A DNA stretch of 64,000 nt from Lonicera japonica (lineage: Eukaryota; Streptophyta; Magnoliopsida; Dipsacales; Caprifoliaceae), in assembly GCA_021464415.1 (NCBI GenBank), contig CM038463.1, positions 6,556,754 to 6,620,753 of the forward strand. The letters are read 5' to 3'. The notes under the pieces are model-generated. The model had not been told where the DNA came from, made no database searches, and saw only the letters and a program-made list of their open reading frames with translations. How positions within the stretch are numbered: position 1 is the stretch's first letter; the number at the start of each line of letters is the position of its first letter. This document shows, in pieces, positions 25,085 to 38,657 of this stretch. The position numbers and the translations under genes are program-made.

Positions 25085-25731
25085 GGGGTGTTCAGAATCC
25101 AATTCAAACCGAGGAACCAATCCAATCCAATCCAATTCATTTTTCCTGGATTTTATAGATGATTGAATTAGATCGGATGCAAAATTTGAAAACCGAAAAA
25201 AATTGGATCAGTTCCGGTTTGATGTGTTATAGGAACCGATTCAATCCGATCCAATCAATTATTAAAATTGTCACATGTCTCTCCCTCATTGGTGGCATAA
25301 TTTAATATATATATATATAAGGGGTCACTTTGAAATCATTTAATCTTAGTTTGTTATTTAATATTTAGCTTAATCATGTATTGTTCGTCACTTGGTTTAA
25401 TTCTGTATTTTTGGTTAAACAGTAGACATTTTAATTTGAAGTTATTTGGTTGAACACTTGAACTTTATTTGTAATGGATTTCATTTAATTTACAAGTAGT
25501 TTTTGTCTTGTTTTACATTAAAATTGAACATTTCAAGAATTTTATATATCTTATTTTAAACTTCTAATCGGATCGGATCGAAACCGATCCAATCCAACAT
25601 TTGATTGGATTGGATTGGATTTGTCAAGTGTATTGGATTAGATTAGATGCCAAAACTTAATACCGACATCGGATCAGATCGGATGCGGATGGTTTAAAAT
25701 GAACGGATCGGGTCAGATGGATACCCCTAGA
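25085..25731. mobile_element. hAT-like non-autonomous element
   Basis: Starts GGGGTGTTCAGAATCCA and ends with the inverse-type GGTCAGATGGATACCCC. Both subterminal regions are full of short repeats of AATCCAATCC, GGATTGGATT and GATCGGAT. Plant hAT derivatives typically pair (C/T)AGGGGTGTTCA-type termini with such subterminal repeats. The 8-bp duplication is not clear, and the left border touches the fold-back. Confidence 0.45.
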
Positions 25732-25805
25732 TTTTATGAAGAAAAAACGATGTAAAAACACTTAATAAATTTCAAAAACGGTCTCATATACACATGTATA
25801 TATAG

Positions 25806-26068
25806 GAGGTACTATTGACACACTCCAAAACTTCAAATTAGTTCGGCCCTTAAGGACCGAGTATGTGCACATTGACTCGGCCATTAAGGACCGAGTATAT
25901 GTGCACATACTCGATTATTAAGGGCCGAGCCAGTATAATTTTTTTTTACTCAGAAATGGTTCGATCCTTAGGCACCGAGTATGTACACATATACTCGATT
26001 CTTAAGGGCGAGTAAATATGATGTAGTGTTAGTGAGTGTTTTGGTGTATGTCAATAACACCCACCTAT
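25806..26068. repeat. Fold-back MITE carrying TTAAGGACCGAGTA palindromes
   Basis: Imperfect inverted ends: GGTACTATTGACACACTCCA on the left, and on the right the reverse complement GGTGTTATTGACATACACCA. Between them the motif CGGCCCTTAAGGACCGAGTA and its variants occur about five times in alternating orientation, separated by palindromes such as TATGTGCACATA. The flanks are TA-rich, so the duplication cannot be fixed exactly. Confidence 0.6.
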
Positions 26069-28004
26069 TATATATAATGGGTAACGTCTTCTTTTTGGTG
26101 GCAGAAATGGTAAAAGTTGAGCCAATTACAAAATTCCAATTAGGCCCTAAAAAAATTCTTACGTGATGTGTATCAACCGTTAAAAAAAATAACCCAGCCA
26201 ATGAAAAATGGCAACAAAAATATTATTTAGTAGTAATAATTATTAATTTTGATAGTTCAAGTCAAAAAGGCATAGGGCAATTAACCCAACTATTTTTCGA
26301 ACGAAATCCTAGGCTCCTTTATGAACCCGGGATTGATGGGGATGAGTTTTGCACCATCAAATCTCGCCGAAAAATGATCGCCGGACAAAAAAAGGAGTGA
26401 ACCATGGCTCTTCGTCATTTCTCCTTTAATTTTTTCCTCTCTTTTATCAAAATGTATGTACTCGCACAGAGTGTATATAGAAATATGGAAAAACAGAGGG
26501 CTCAAACATCTCTATTCTTTATATCTATGGACCAAAAATTGAAACAGAGAACAATGGTAATCAAATAACCCACTTAATCGATCCAATCGAACTCTAGAAA
26601 TGAGATTGCGCGGTACTAGATCCGGAATGGTGAAGAAATTTGACTTTTGATTCGGTGCTTCGATTGGAGGAGCTATTTTAGTTTGCAATTTTAATTCAAA
26701 TTAGAGCTTATTAATTAGTATTTTAATATGAAATAACTAGTGATTTGGAATTAGTTTAACAAGTTGAGAGAGAGAGTAAGAATGGAGATATGTTGCTATC
26801 TTGGTTTGTTTTTCGTTAGATTTGAGAGTGATTTTGATGGTGGGTGGAAGGGAATTGTCAATTTGATAAGGCCGAAGAATTAAAATAGGGCAAAAAGAGA
26901 TGTTGGGGGGGGGGGGCGTTGGAGTGAATAGCGTTGTTGTGTAAGGATGATGAAGATAGCTCAAGGTTGAAGAGGGGGCAAAATTTTTTGTCAGAGTCAG
27001 AAGTTTACCAAATTACAGGGGATTTAAGTTAAAAGAATTATGAAAATAAGGGTTATTTCTAATTTTGCATTATAAATAAGAAGTAATTCAAGAAGCCTTT
27101 AATCATTTTTGGTGTTTTCGATTTTGGCTTCAGTCAAGTTGGAAATTACTTCCGAATCTAGACCTGGACCAAATTTTTTTTGTTCTGTTTTATTTTGTTT
27201 TTCATTCATTTTCTTTTTAAGAAAAAAGAAATTATAATGCTATACTTATTTTGATTAAAAAATAATAACTTTATGCTTGTTTCTATTTATTTTAATTAAA
27301 ATAACATTAACTCTTTCAATTATAATATAACTTAAATAGTTGTGTTCTCGTTGTACCTTTTTGTGAGCGGCAAAAAGTTAGTTCTCCTCACAAGGAAAGT
27401 ATAATGAAACTAACCAGCAAACCATCGTCAACCACTGCAAGTAAACTAGAATTTGTTTAGAGGATGGTTGCTTTGGGCAATTGTGCTACTGGTCCAGTAG
27501 TACATTCACCCTTTAGTTTGCACGTTTTTTATATTGCTCAAAGCAACAATGGAAAGTTACAATTATTTTTAAGTGAAAAATTATAATGTGATCAAAATCC
27601 CCCTCTACGTGCCTTGCCTTTTTTATTTATTAGTATATAATTATGATTTACTATACAACTTTACAGCTAAAAATAAATTACTATTAAGAAAAATACTTGG
27701 GCAATATTCCAAGCAATTTATAGGCGTCTTGGATCTTGCCCACACTACTTTACTAACATTACTCCTTGTTCACATTAGAATTAGTAACTTATCACTGACA
27801 CGTCACCACTATTATCTCAGTTGGATACATCCTCCTTAGTGTGCTTCAATCATATGGGCATGATGGAACATTAAGTGGTTTATTGGGTTGGCCCTCCAAC
27901 CTATGTCCCGGTAACTTGCTAGCTTTGGGCCGATTGAGCTGTTCAAACGTTTAGTTTTGGGATTGTCACAGCACCCCTCAACATTCTAGTTTATTATGTA
28001 TTTT

Positions 28005-28095
28005 TTTAGGTCTTCACCGAGCAGTGTCCAAGTCCGAGTGCACCTCGACCTTGACTAATCTGCTCCGCTCCAGGAGATCGCACAAGGCGGTAAAA
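28005..28095 (-). mobile_element. SINE 3'-half relic
   Basis: The plus-strand text CACCTCGACCTTGACTAATC followed by TGCTCCGCTCC resembles CACCTCGACTAATCCCCGCTC in the SINE at 8164-8384, in the same orientation and next to a T run (28001-28006). It lacks the promoter half, so it is a fragment of the same or a related family. Confidence 0.45.
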
Positions 28096-28178
28096 AGCGT
28101 GGCCCAAGTGAGTTGCCGCAAGTGCCAAAGAAATTCACATTGTTTCATATAAAGCACATGGTAATAAAACACACTAAC

Positions 28179-28290
28179 CAGGCCTCTTGACCCAGTGGTA
28201 TAAGGCTGCCATTGGAACAACTTTGGGGTCCACTTGGAGTTCTCAAGATCGATTCCCGGCATTGTCAAAATACTGCTTTGAACAAAAAAA
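28179..28290 (+). mobile_element. tRNA-derived SINE, promoter half
   Basis: GGCCTCTTGACCCAGTGGTA then TAAGGCTGCCATTGGAACAA is about 85% alike to the minus strand of the SINE at 8164-8384, including the A-box (GACCCAGTGGTATAAGG) and a B-box (AAGATCGATTCCC). The copy ends early in AACAAAAAAAAACACACAC, so the GC-rich 3' body is missing. AAAACACAC-type sequence on both sides may be the target duplication. Confidence 0.65.
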
Positions 28291-28651
28291 AACACACACA
28301 CACTTTATTGTAACAAAAAAAAAACACTAATCTCTTTCCTTAATGACGGGGGTGGGGGGCTGTGAAAGTAGATGAAAAGGCAAAGGGTCGTTTGTCTTGG
28401 GATCCGATTACTTTATACAATGTGTAATGAAATATATTTAGAGACTGATATTGACACCCACACATTAAATAATTATATAATGTTTCATTACTTTTTAATA
28501 CACATTAAGTACATATGTTATCTTCTTAATACTCCCAACATTCCCTTATTTAATTTTATGATTGTTTAGAATTAATTTATATTAATAAATAATCATAGTA
28601 ATTAATCACAAAATAAATACCCAATTTCACACACTCTCTCCCACTACTCCA

Positions 28652-28654
<3 letters not shown>

Positions 28655-28695
<41 letters not shown>
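28655..28695. repeat. (CT)n microsatellite
   Basis: Uninterrupted TC/CT run of ~41 bases in intergenic DNA. Confidence 0.95.
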
Positions 28696-28699
<4 letters not shown>

Positions 28700-31600
28700 G
28701 TTCAAAACATGGGATCCAATTTTAAACAAACCTAGCCATTCCCTCTATTCTTATTCTCTCTTTTTCTACACATCTACATAATTTTGAAACACATCTTTTT
28801 CATCACAAACAATACAACACACAAGCAGTTCTACTCAAAGGTGGCATGGGTTCTTCATTACATAGATTCACTCCCGCTGAATATGTTTGATTACTTGTTT
28901 ATAAACCCCAATTTTGTTTAAATTACTAGTTTAAATCGTATTGAAAATGTCTTTAGAAGTATAGTTGTTTAATTTATTTAATTGATTAGTTTAAAGATGA
29001 CTGCCATTGATAGCCGAAGTATGAAGGTATACTCAATTACCTGTAAACAAGTTAAGCTCATGTTACTCGATTGTTTATCACCGAGTCTTGGCCGAGAGGG
29101 TCATTTTTCCAATTGGATTGCTAAGGACCAAGTAACAGATGACTACTTCGGTTGCTAGCAACTAGTAACATAAAACATTTTCAGTTTCTAAGAACCAAGT
29201 GAACATTCTTGGGCAATCGAGTACAAAATTGATGTACTATGTGACACCACTTTCATGCTCGACCCTCAACAACTAAGTACATTCTGGAATACCACTTTCA
29301 TGCTCTATTTTCTTATTTTTTTGCGTTTGTTTGTATCCAACAAATTAGGAATTAAATAAAACATAAAGAATCAGCAAAATTATAAGTATTCTACCTCTTT
29401 TGGAGAGCAAATTCTTTAACTTGCTCTTCAACTCTCTCTCTCTCCCCATTATGTATCCAACCATATACGTTGTACTTCCTCGTTTGCTTGGAATGGCAAG
29501 GTTTTTGAGCACGTGATTTGATGAGTCGGAGTGATGGGTGTTGGTGTTTTTTAAAATTAATGAGGGGGTAGATTAATTAGGATTATTTATTACGGCTATT
29601 AAATGTTAATTATTGGAGTAAAAGAATTAATAAGGAATGTGTGTCATTTAAGAAAAAGTTATTAATTAATAGGAAGTGTTACAGAGTTATTTAGAATGTG
29701 TCAATTACAATCCCTTATATTTATTTTTTAGTATAATCAAGAAGGTTGTCTTTGTTAATGAAAAAAAAATTTTAGTCCATTTCTTCTAACTGGATTGTTT
29801 ATTTTTACTTTCACATGTAGTTGAGGATACACTAATTTTGATATAACAATGGCCAGTGTCAAAAGGAAATGAACTCCTCAAGGTTGGACGTTGGTATATC
29901 TGCAAGAGGGATTCCGCCAATCAGTTTTTTTTTGTGCCTACAAATTTGTACACTAGTTAACTCGTGCAGATGTCAGAATATTTGTTCACGGGTCAAATAA
30001 AGTGTTAAATTTTGAGACAGACGTCCATCACAACTTTTAATTTAGAAAGAAGAGAGAAACTACAAATATATATATATATAAAACAGTCCCAAGAGTTCTC
30101 ATTTAGGGGCCGGCATTTAGTAAAGTGAATAGTTTATGGAATGATTTGTTTAATTAATTATATTGAATTAATACATTGTGCCAAAATCTAAAACTGAACT
30201 ATTTTTTTCCCCGCATTCGAAGATTAAGCTTTGGTTTTCAGCATGAAGCGGAAGAATAATTTTCACTTTCCTGACTTTTGGTATAAAGTTATCCCATTTT
30301 GTGTTCTTTTAAAAAGAAAAAGGCAATTGGTATTAATAATAATTAATAAAGAGCAGCACTATGAGACAAATAAATAATTCCATGAATGCATGCATTATTC
30401 CATTCAAACTTTCCTTGATTCTTTTTGTTATTAACATTATTCTTCTTTTCTTTATTTAATCTAAAAATGTTTCTTTTATTATTATTATTATTAATTCCCA
30501 ATTGTCAAATGCATGTGTGTTAATTAGACAAAACATGATTATTGATTTGGTTTTGGTTTAGTTTGGTTTGGAGGATGTATGGATTAGAAGGCCAACATTT
30601 TTAAATTAAGTCAGAAATTATACATTATTTCTTTAAATGTGTACTTGGAAATTGTCTCTACTAAGATGTATATATATATATGGTGATAAAAAATAAAAAT
30701 CTGATGATAGTCTTGTAGCCTGATGGCTACACTTTGTCCCATTGATCGACAAGGGTGACGATACTTTCGGTACCTCCTTTTTTTTTTAAAAAAAAAAAAA
30801 AAAAAACAGCCACCTGAATTCAATGTCAACAAACGACATATAATTAAACAATAATTCTATGCGTCCCAATTTCCCTTCCAGAATTCATTCCGAATCCTAA
30901 TGTAACATGAATTTTAAAATGTGGCAAAGTAATGAAGTATTGATGATAGAAATAGAAGGGGGTCAAAGTTAGTACTAAAATATATTTTTTTTAAGCAATT
31001 AAAAGAAGACAAAAAAATTAATTAATAATAGAGCAAATATTTTGACACAAACACAATACTAGAATTATTTATCAAAATAAATTCCAGTTCATTAAACTAG
31101 GCCTCACTAAAATTAGAGCTAAAATTTATCAAAATTGAGGCCAAAGTTCTAACAATTAATATTAAATCAAAGATCAAATAACCAACAGTAAGCAAAACTT
31201 AACATTAAATATCAAACAAATAACAATATAAATCATCAAATAATAAAATAGTGCACAAAATCAACAAGAAACTTATTAAAGTATTCAACTAATTAACTCT
31301 CTAACATTGCCTGCAAGGGAGGTTGCAGAGAAGGAGAGCTGGAGAGGGTAAGAGCAGTCAAAGGCCGCAAAGAGGCAGAGCCGGAGAAGACAATGGCAAA
31401 TTTTCGATGAAAAGGGAGGATTTGGTGTACTGAACGTGAAGAGGAGAAGATAAATATGACAGTGGACAACTTTTTACTCAACAAAAGAGCAGAAGAGGAT
31501 TGGCCGCATAAAAAATAACTTCTTTCTTTTTTGCACTTTTGTAACTTTTATTTATTATAAAAAGATCTCAATTTTTTTAAAAAATCTTACAATGACCCTA

Positions 31601-33626
31601 CAACTTTATATATATATATATATATGATATTTATATAATATAGAGCATTCAATAAAAGAACATGATAAATATTAACATGTGAGTGTAAAATATAAACAAT
31701 AATTCATTTATATTTTAATTTATGTGAATCGAACCCGTGATATCAAATAAATACAAAGTTATTGACAATATGTAATAATATTTAAGGACTTTTTTTATGC
31801 GGCGAAAAAAAAAATCATGGTCATAATTTAAAAGAAGCATATATGTTGTCCGATTAGTGGTCCCCATGTGAATATATGCTTATCCAGCAATTTTTTAAAG
31901 TGAATTATATAAAAAATTTACTATAAATTACAAAATAAAAGGTTAAATTGGTTTAAAACTTTGAGAAAAAAAACATTATGTTGAATTCAAGATATAATCC
32001 AAGAAAGTAGTAGCGGAAAGACTGCTACAATGCGCCAAGTAGGCCTCAAGCAAATGGGGTTAATCACCTCATATATGATAAATCTAATTCAAAATTTTCT
32101 ATTACGAGAATAAGAAGTACGCAATCAAATCATAAAATTACTGTTTATAATTTTTTTATTTTGTATATCATGTTTTTATGATTATTATTTGTGAATTGTG
32201 ATTGTGCTTGAAGATGCTATATATAAAATTCATCTAAAGTTTTAGCTTAGTAGATTATTCTATCAAAATAAATTCAAAATCCATGTAAACTCATAAAAAT
32301 ATCTTTTTTATTTGTGCTTAAAGCAAAAAGATTGTCCAATGATAAAATAACCTTTTAAACTTGTAGACAATGTCATATCAAGGGCGAACCCAACTCCCAG
32401 GAGGGTTCCAACCCAAGTTAAAAAAAATCACTACTTATGTATCTATATACCAAGAAAAATGTATAATTTAATCTACCATATGTCCATTAACAAACTAAGA
32501 TTTCTTCCGAAAGAATGATAAAATTGGATAGATTGTAGATTAAATTATACATTTTTCTTACAATTAAAAGGGAATGGCATAATTTACCATTTATCCCAAC
32601 TCTTCTCAAGTAATAAAAATCACCTTAAAAGTAAAATTTAAACAATTTCAGCATGAAGTGCATAGGTTATATTAATAAGAATAGCAATCCTAATTTTAAC
32701 TGTATTTTAGAGTATTTTTGCCACTCAAAACAGGCCCATTTACCTTGCGTTGTACTATAATTATCACATTTTGACATGGAAATTGTGAAGTTAAATGTTG
32801 TTGGACCTTTAGATAACCTCATATTCCAAAACTCAACAAAAGACAAGACACGAACATAAACCCATTTTGGAAGTCCTATGAATATAAGGAAAAATAAAAT
32901 AGAATTATAAAAGAAATATCTGAAAATGAATAAACAATAAAGGTGAAAAAGTGGGTCTTTACTTTGAAATCTGTGAAAGAGACGGCAGTTTCATTTCTCT
33001 CTCCCCTCCCCCTCAGGTGCGTAGGTTATGATAAATGCTCCTCCCTTCTGTCTCTCTTTCTTGAATTGCTGCTGTGATTGTCGGTCTCTTTTTCTTATAT
33101 ATCTCTTAAATTAAATATTAAAAGATTCGGTTTGTTTTTGGCATGTGAATCCTTTTTGTGAAGCAAAGTCTTTTCTTTCACACCTTCACTTCTTACAAAT
33201 GGAGATTGAAGAATCTAGGGTTTGAGAGAGCACTCAAAAAATCCCCCAAAAGGTCTGTTTTCCTGCTTCTTCCGTTACTTCTTGCCCAAATATTTTCTAG
33301 TTACATGTTAGTCTCTATTGGCCTATTTGGTTTGTTCTTGTTGATTGAATTTTAAGTTTTTAACATAACCCACTTGAATTTCATTTTGTAATCGGAATTT
33401 TACCCATTTCTTGCTTTGAATTTCTTGGGAATTCATTCAATAACCTTCTTAAGTCTTGTTTTGAAGATGGGTGTTTGTTTAAACTGCTTATCTATGGTGG
33501 GTCTTTGAGTGTTTTTGGTGTGATTTTCTGTGGGTCTCTTTTTGTTTTAGAATTAGGTTTTTTTTTTTTTTTTCTCTTTGTTCATTTTGGTTATCTTTTA
33601 TTTCTTTTTGTTCTAAGGGTGGTGAA

Positions 33627-35350
<1,724 letters not shown>

Positions 35351-35752
35351 ATCCTGAAGAAAATCTGTGGCCAAGATCGCTTCGAGCCTGCCATTGATTA
35401 ATCCGATAAATATCCATAATTGGCTAGAATTACTTCTGTACATATTTTTGGGTGGTTTAAGCTCGAGGCACATGGAGCAAACCTCTGGCTCTTCAGAGAA
35501 TTAGCTTAGGCAGATAAGAAAGCCAGGGCCCGACCAAGGAATTCTGCGGTATTGAGGGTTTTTTCCGAATGTAAGAACGCTTTCTGATCTGAATTGACAA
35601 TCTTTTTTTCTATATATTTGCCCCCATGGGGCTTTGGACTTTAGGGATATTTCTGGCTTTTTCTGTGGGAAATTTAGTTTTTGTATGTTTAGAATATCTT
35701 AAGGCTTGTGACTAACTAATTTCAAATTTAGTCCTTTTTAACATTGGAACAT
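35351..35752. other. WRKY gene 3' untranslated region
   Basis: No open frame of note. Probable 3' UTR and downstream flank of the WRKY gene, ending where the MITE begins. Confidence 0.5.
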
Positions 35753-36043
35753 TTATGCTCCGTTTGATTGCAAAGTGGAAAAGGAAAATAAATTGAGTTA
35801 GTTTTGGTGAAAAAATGGAAAATAAGTTGAGTGATAGAAGTGATATTCTCTTGATTTTTAAGTTTTTTCATGAAGAAATTTTCTTTGCTTGGTGGTGAGT
35901 AAAAATTTTCCATCAAAAATATTGAAGGATGGGGGATATATACTCATAAAATAAATAACATCTCTCACCTTATTTTTTATCTTTTTACACAAATTAACTA
36001 AATTTATTTTCATTTTCCATCTTTACAATCAAACGGAGCCTTA
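35753..36043. mobile_element. Tourist-like MITE, family A copy 4, just downstream of WRKY gene
   Basis: TTA duplications at 35753-35755 and 36041-36043. The termini GCTCCGTTTGATTGCAAAGT and, reverse-complemented at the right, GGCTCCGTTTGATTGTAAAG are nearly identical inverted repeats. The interior (GGAAAATAAGTTGAGTGATAG) matches the copies in SRP9 intron 2. This is the best-preserved pair of ends of the four. Confidence 0.8.
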
Positions 36044-36952
36044 GAGTCCTTTGAATTTTGTTCATGTGCTCATTGAGAAAATATTGGGTAGACAGAGTAT
36101 AACGTACGAAGGTACACAAGACCCAGTGTTAAAGTGCCACATAAGCCCATCACATGGGTCATGCAATTGTTGCTTCACAATTAGTGCTATACCAGGTGTA
36201 CCCAATATCAAGCTTTGTTCGTTAGATGCGTCTATTCAAGCCTGAGGAGTCCAATTCTCGGAATTCTGTGGTATTCTAATAGTTGAACGCCCCTAATTTT
36301 GCAGCTGGTGGTCTTTTTGCTGAATCTTGACATGAAACTTTTACTAATGTATAGGGTTAGTTTTTAGGGGAAATTAGGATTATAAGCTTTAAAGAACTTT
36401 TCTATATTCTGTATAAGGTATGCAAATTGCTGAGGCCACAAAATTCCATTGCAAGAGGTAAATAAATTTATGAATATATTCCAATATTCTGTACCCTGTC
36501 AATTTCAAAAGTTCGATAGTGATTACAGAAAGGGATTGATACCATACATATACATATAGGTTTTTCCCATACAAGTGATTCACAAATAAATCTAATGATA
36601 CACTAAATCTAATATACTATCTTGGGGGTGGAGAAGAGAAACTGGAGTTTCTCCTTCAATTCAAACTATGGTGATAAATGAATATTTTATCCTTAGTTAG
36701 ATTGGTGGTAAATGTCGTCTAGATTTAAACTCAACTTAAACTCAATTGATTGAAAGTGTAAATATTCATACTAGTATTTTATTAACGTTAAGTGTGATCA
36801 CTTGGAGCATCAATGTAAGCTGGAGAGAGAACGTGTTAATTAAGATTGCTAATTCAGTTGTAAAATGAATTTTTTTTTCTATGTAAGATGGAGAAAAAAG
36901 AAACAGATTAAACTGTGAGCAAGAATTCCATTTATATTTTCTTGGTGGTTAA

Positions 36953-36985
<33 letters not shown>

Positions 36986-38657
36986 TTTTTGAATAAGGTA
37001 GGGTGACTCTGTAATTACTAATTACGAGTAATATGGGAACTCAAATATTCATAAATCTCTTCTAGAATCTTGAGCGGCCACAATAATGGACACCATAACC
37101 TCATCTACAAGGATCAAACTCAATTCTTTCTTATTATAAATATCTGGAGTAGATAATTAATCACACAGTTAATGATGATTACTTTAATAAAACAAGTTTT
37201 TATGATGAATTAACAATATAAATGATATGTCAATTATATGATAACCAACTCAAACAATTAATGCGATAAATAATAAGAGAGAATTTATAGAGGGGGTCAA
37301 CCCTTTTGTAACGAGGCATACTCCTCTTCTATAAAAGAGTTATGAGGATCTTTATAAAATAATAATATAGTGCATAACTCTAGTTACAAAAAAAATGAAC
37401 AATTTATGGCTAATCTAACTATTACAATGAGATGTTAAAGTCTCTCCTCTCACTAACAACCTATACTCATGTAGACCTATAAGCTTTAGTATGCTCGTCA
37501 CCTATTTGACACAAGTGGAAAATATCAAAGTTGAGGAAATCTCTTCGATTCTAGCTGGAGTAAAGGTATTCAATGCTTTTTTGTAATGGAGTAAATGCTT
37601 TGCATATATAGTAATGGAGATGACAAGTCTTTAGAGTTGGAATGGCTTGCTTGGAGCTCCTGTCCTCATTGCAGTGGTTATCCAAGCATGTTTATTTTTG
37701 ATCTAGTTTATCTCCTTAATCCGGAGCATTAAATGCAGCTGATAGGCATTTAATGCAGTTGAGGTAATCTATGCACCCACTTCTGTCCCGTCTACTAGTC
37801 GTCCATGCTTCTTTCAAGTTCCCTGACGCATTTGTGTTCAAAGTTGTATTTTAGCTCGTTAGCACAGGTCTACACAACTAGGTCTTGAAGGCCCTTCTCG
37901 TCATATTAAGTATAACCCATTTATGGATTCAAAAATGGTTGGTGCTTAAACAAGGTCTAATTATTAAACCTGATTAAAGCATCTTGCCATGTTATGTTCT
38001 ATGCCTATGTGGACTGCCACGTGTCTTCTTTATTTATCCAAATAAGGTATATTGATATTTTACCTTATTAATTACCCTATCTCCTTTACATCTAATTCAA
38101 AGGAGCTCGTTATGAAGGATACGTGTCTTGCCGAGGTCTGAAAGGGTCTGAGCTCGTAGGGTAAGACCTGTAGGAGGTCTAATGCTTGCCACATACGTTA
38201 AAATAACATATTATATTAGCTCTTAATAAAGGAACATGGTGTCTAAATCCCAGACCTCGTTACGATTGGTAGTTAGTTTTTTAGAGCTCTTTTAAGAACT
38301 CTGCTACTTCATTGAAAAACGTGCCCACTTTATGCCCCTTTTCTTGGGAATTATAGGAACACTTGGTTGCTTGATGGGAGGCATTTTACAATTAAAGGGA
38401 TCGTTGACTTTTCTTAGAAGTTTTATAAAATGCCTCATTGCCTTTGGAAGCCTTGGAAAAATTTGTTACTTTGATTTTTCCAACTCTAAGTCTCTCATGA
38501 GCTTAAGAACCCTAGTTTCTTCTTTTATTTTTTTCATGGCTTACAGACATCCCTTATAAAATGCTTTCGAGAGGTTTTATAGTGTCCCCTTACCAGTTAT
38601 TCTCCAAAATCCCATTTCTTCGCATCCACAACTCCTCTATCTACTCTCGTTAGATTA
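36044..38657. other. Intergenic flank; probable left LTR/3' region of the gypsy element
   Basis: The first ~900 bases are AT-rich host flank. A (CT)n microsatellite lies at 36955-36983. From ~37040 to 38640 base composition changes to that of the retroelement, with recurring AGGTCT phrases (for example AAGACCTGTAGGAGGTCTAA). This is where the 3' LTR of the minus-strand gypsy element would be expected. I could not define LTR ends by eye because no second LTR copy is visible. Confidence 0.35.
36955..36983. repeat. (CT)n microsatellite
   Basis: Uninterrupted CT run of ~29 bases. Confidence 0.95.

Larger units (their letters stand above)
24133..27107. mobile_element. Mutator-like element (non-autonomous MULE), 2.95 kb
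   Basis: A 10-bp direct repeat TTTAATCATT lies at 24133-24142 and 27098-27107. The sequence inside has terminal inverted repeats of about 80-87 bp. The left end starts GGGCTTTTTTTAGTTACTCC and includes TTCATAATTTTTTTGACTTA. The right end, reverse-complemented, starts GGCTTCTTGAATTACTTC and includes TTCATAATTCTTTTAACTTA. Long TIRs with a 9-10 bp duplication are the hallmark of Mutator-like elements. No transposase frame is present, so it would need help in trans. Nested smaller elements occupy 24790-26068. Confidence 0.85.
27108..33626. other. Long intergenic region and WRKY gene upstream/leader
   Basis: AT-rich DNA with no supported gene. It contains SINE-derived sequence (28005-28290), a CT microsatellite (28655-28695), a decayed stretch with CCGAGT/ACTCG motifs (29031-29260) and poly-TA tracts. 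A minus-strand open frame at 31293-31484 shows no known similarity. The leader of the WRKY gene probably begins in the CT-rich stretch at 32990-33110. A possible leader intron (acceptor choice unclear) could account for the ~500 bases before the ATG. Confidence 0.45.

Noticed and set aside
31293..31484. Minus-strand 63-aa Ser-rich open frame
   Set aside because: Isolated, no similarity, no splice context and surrounded by AT-rich repeats.
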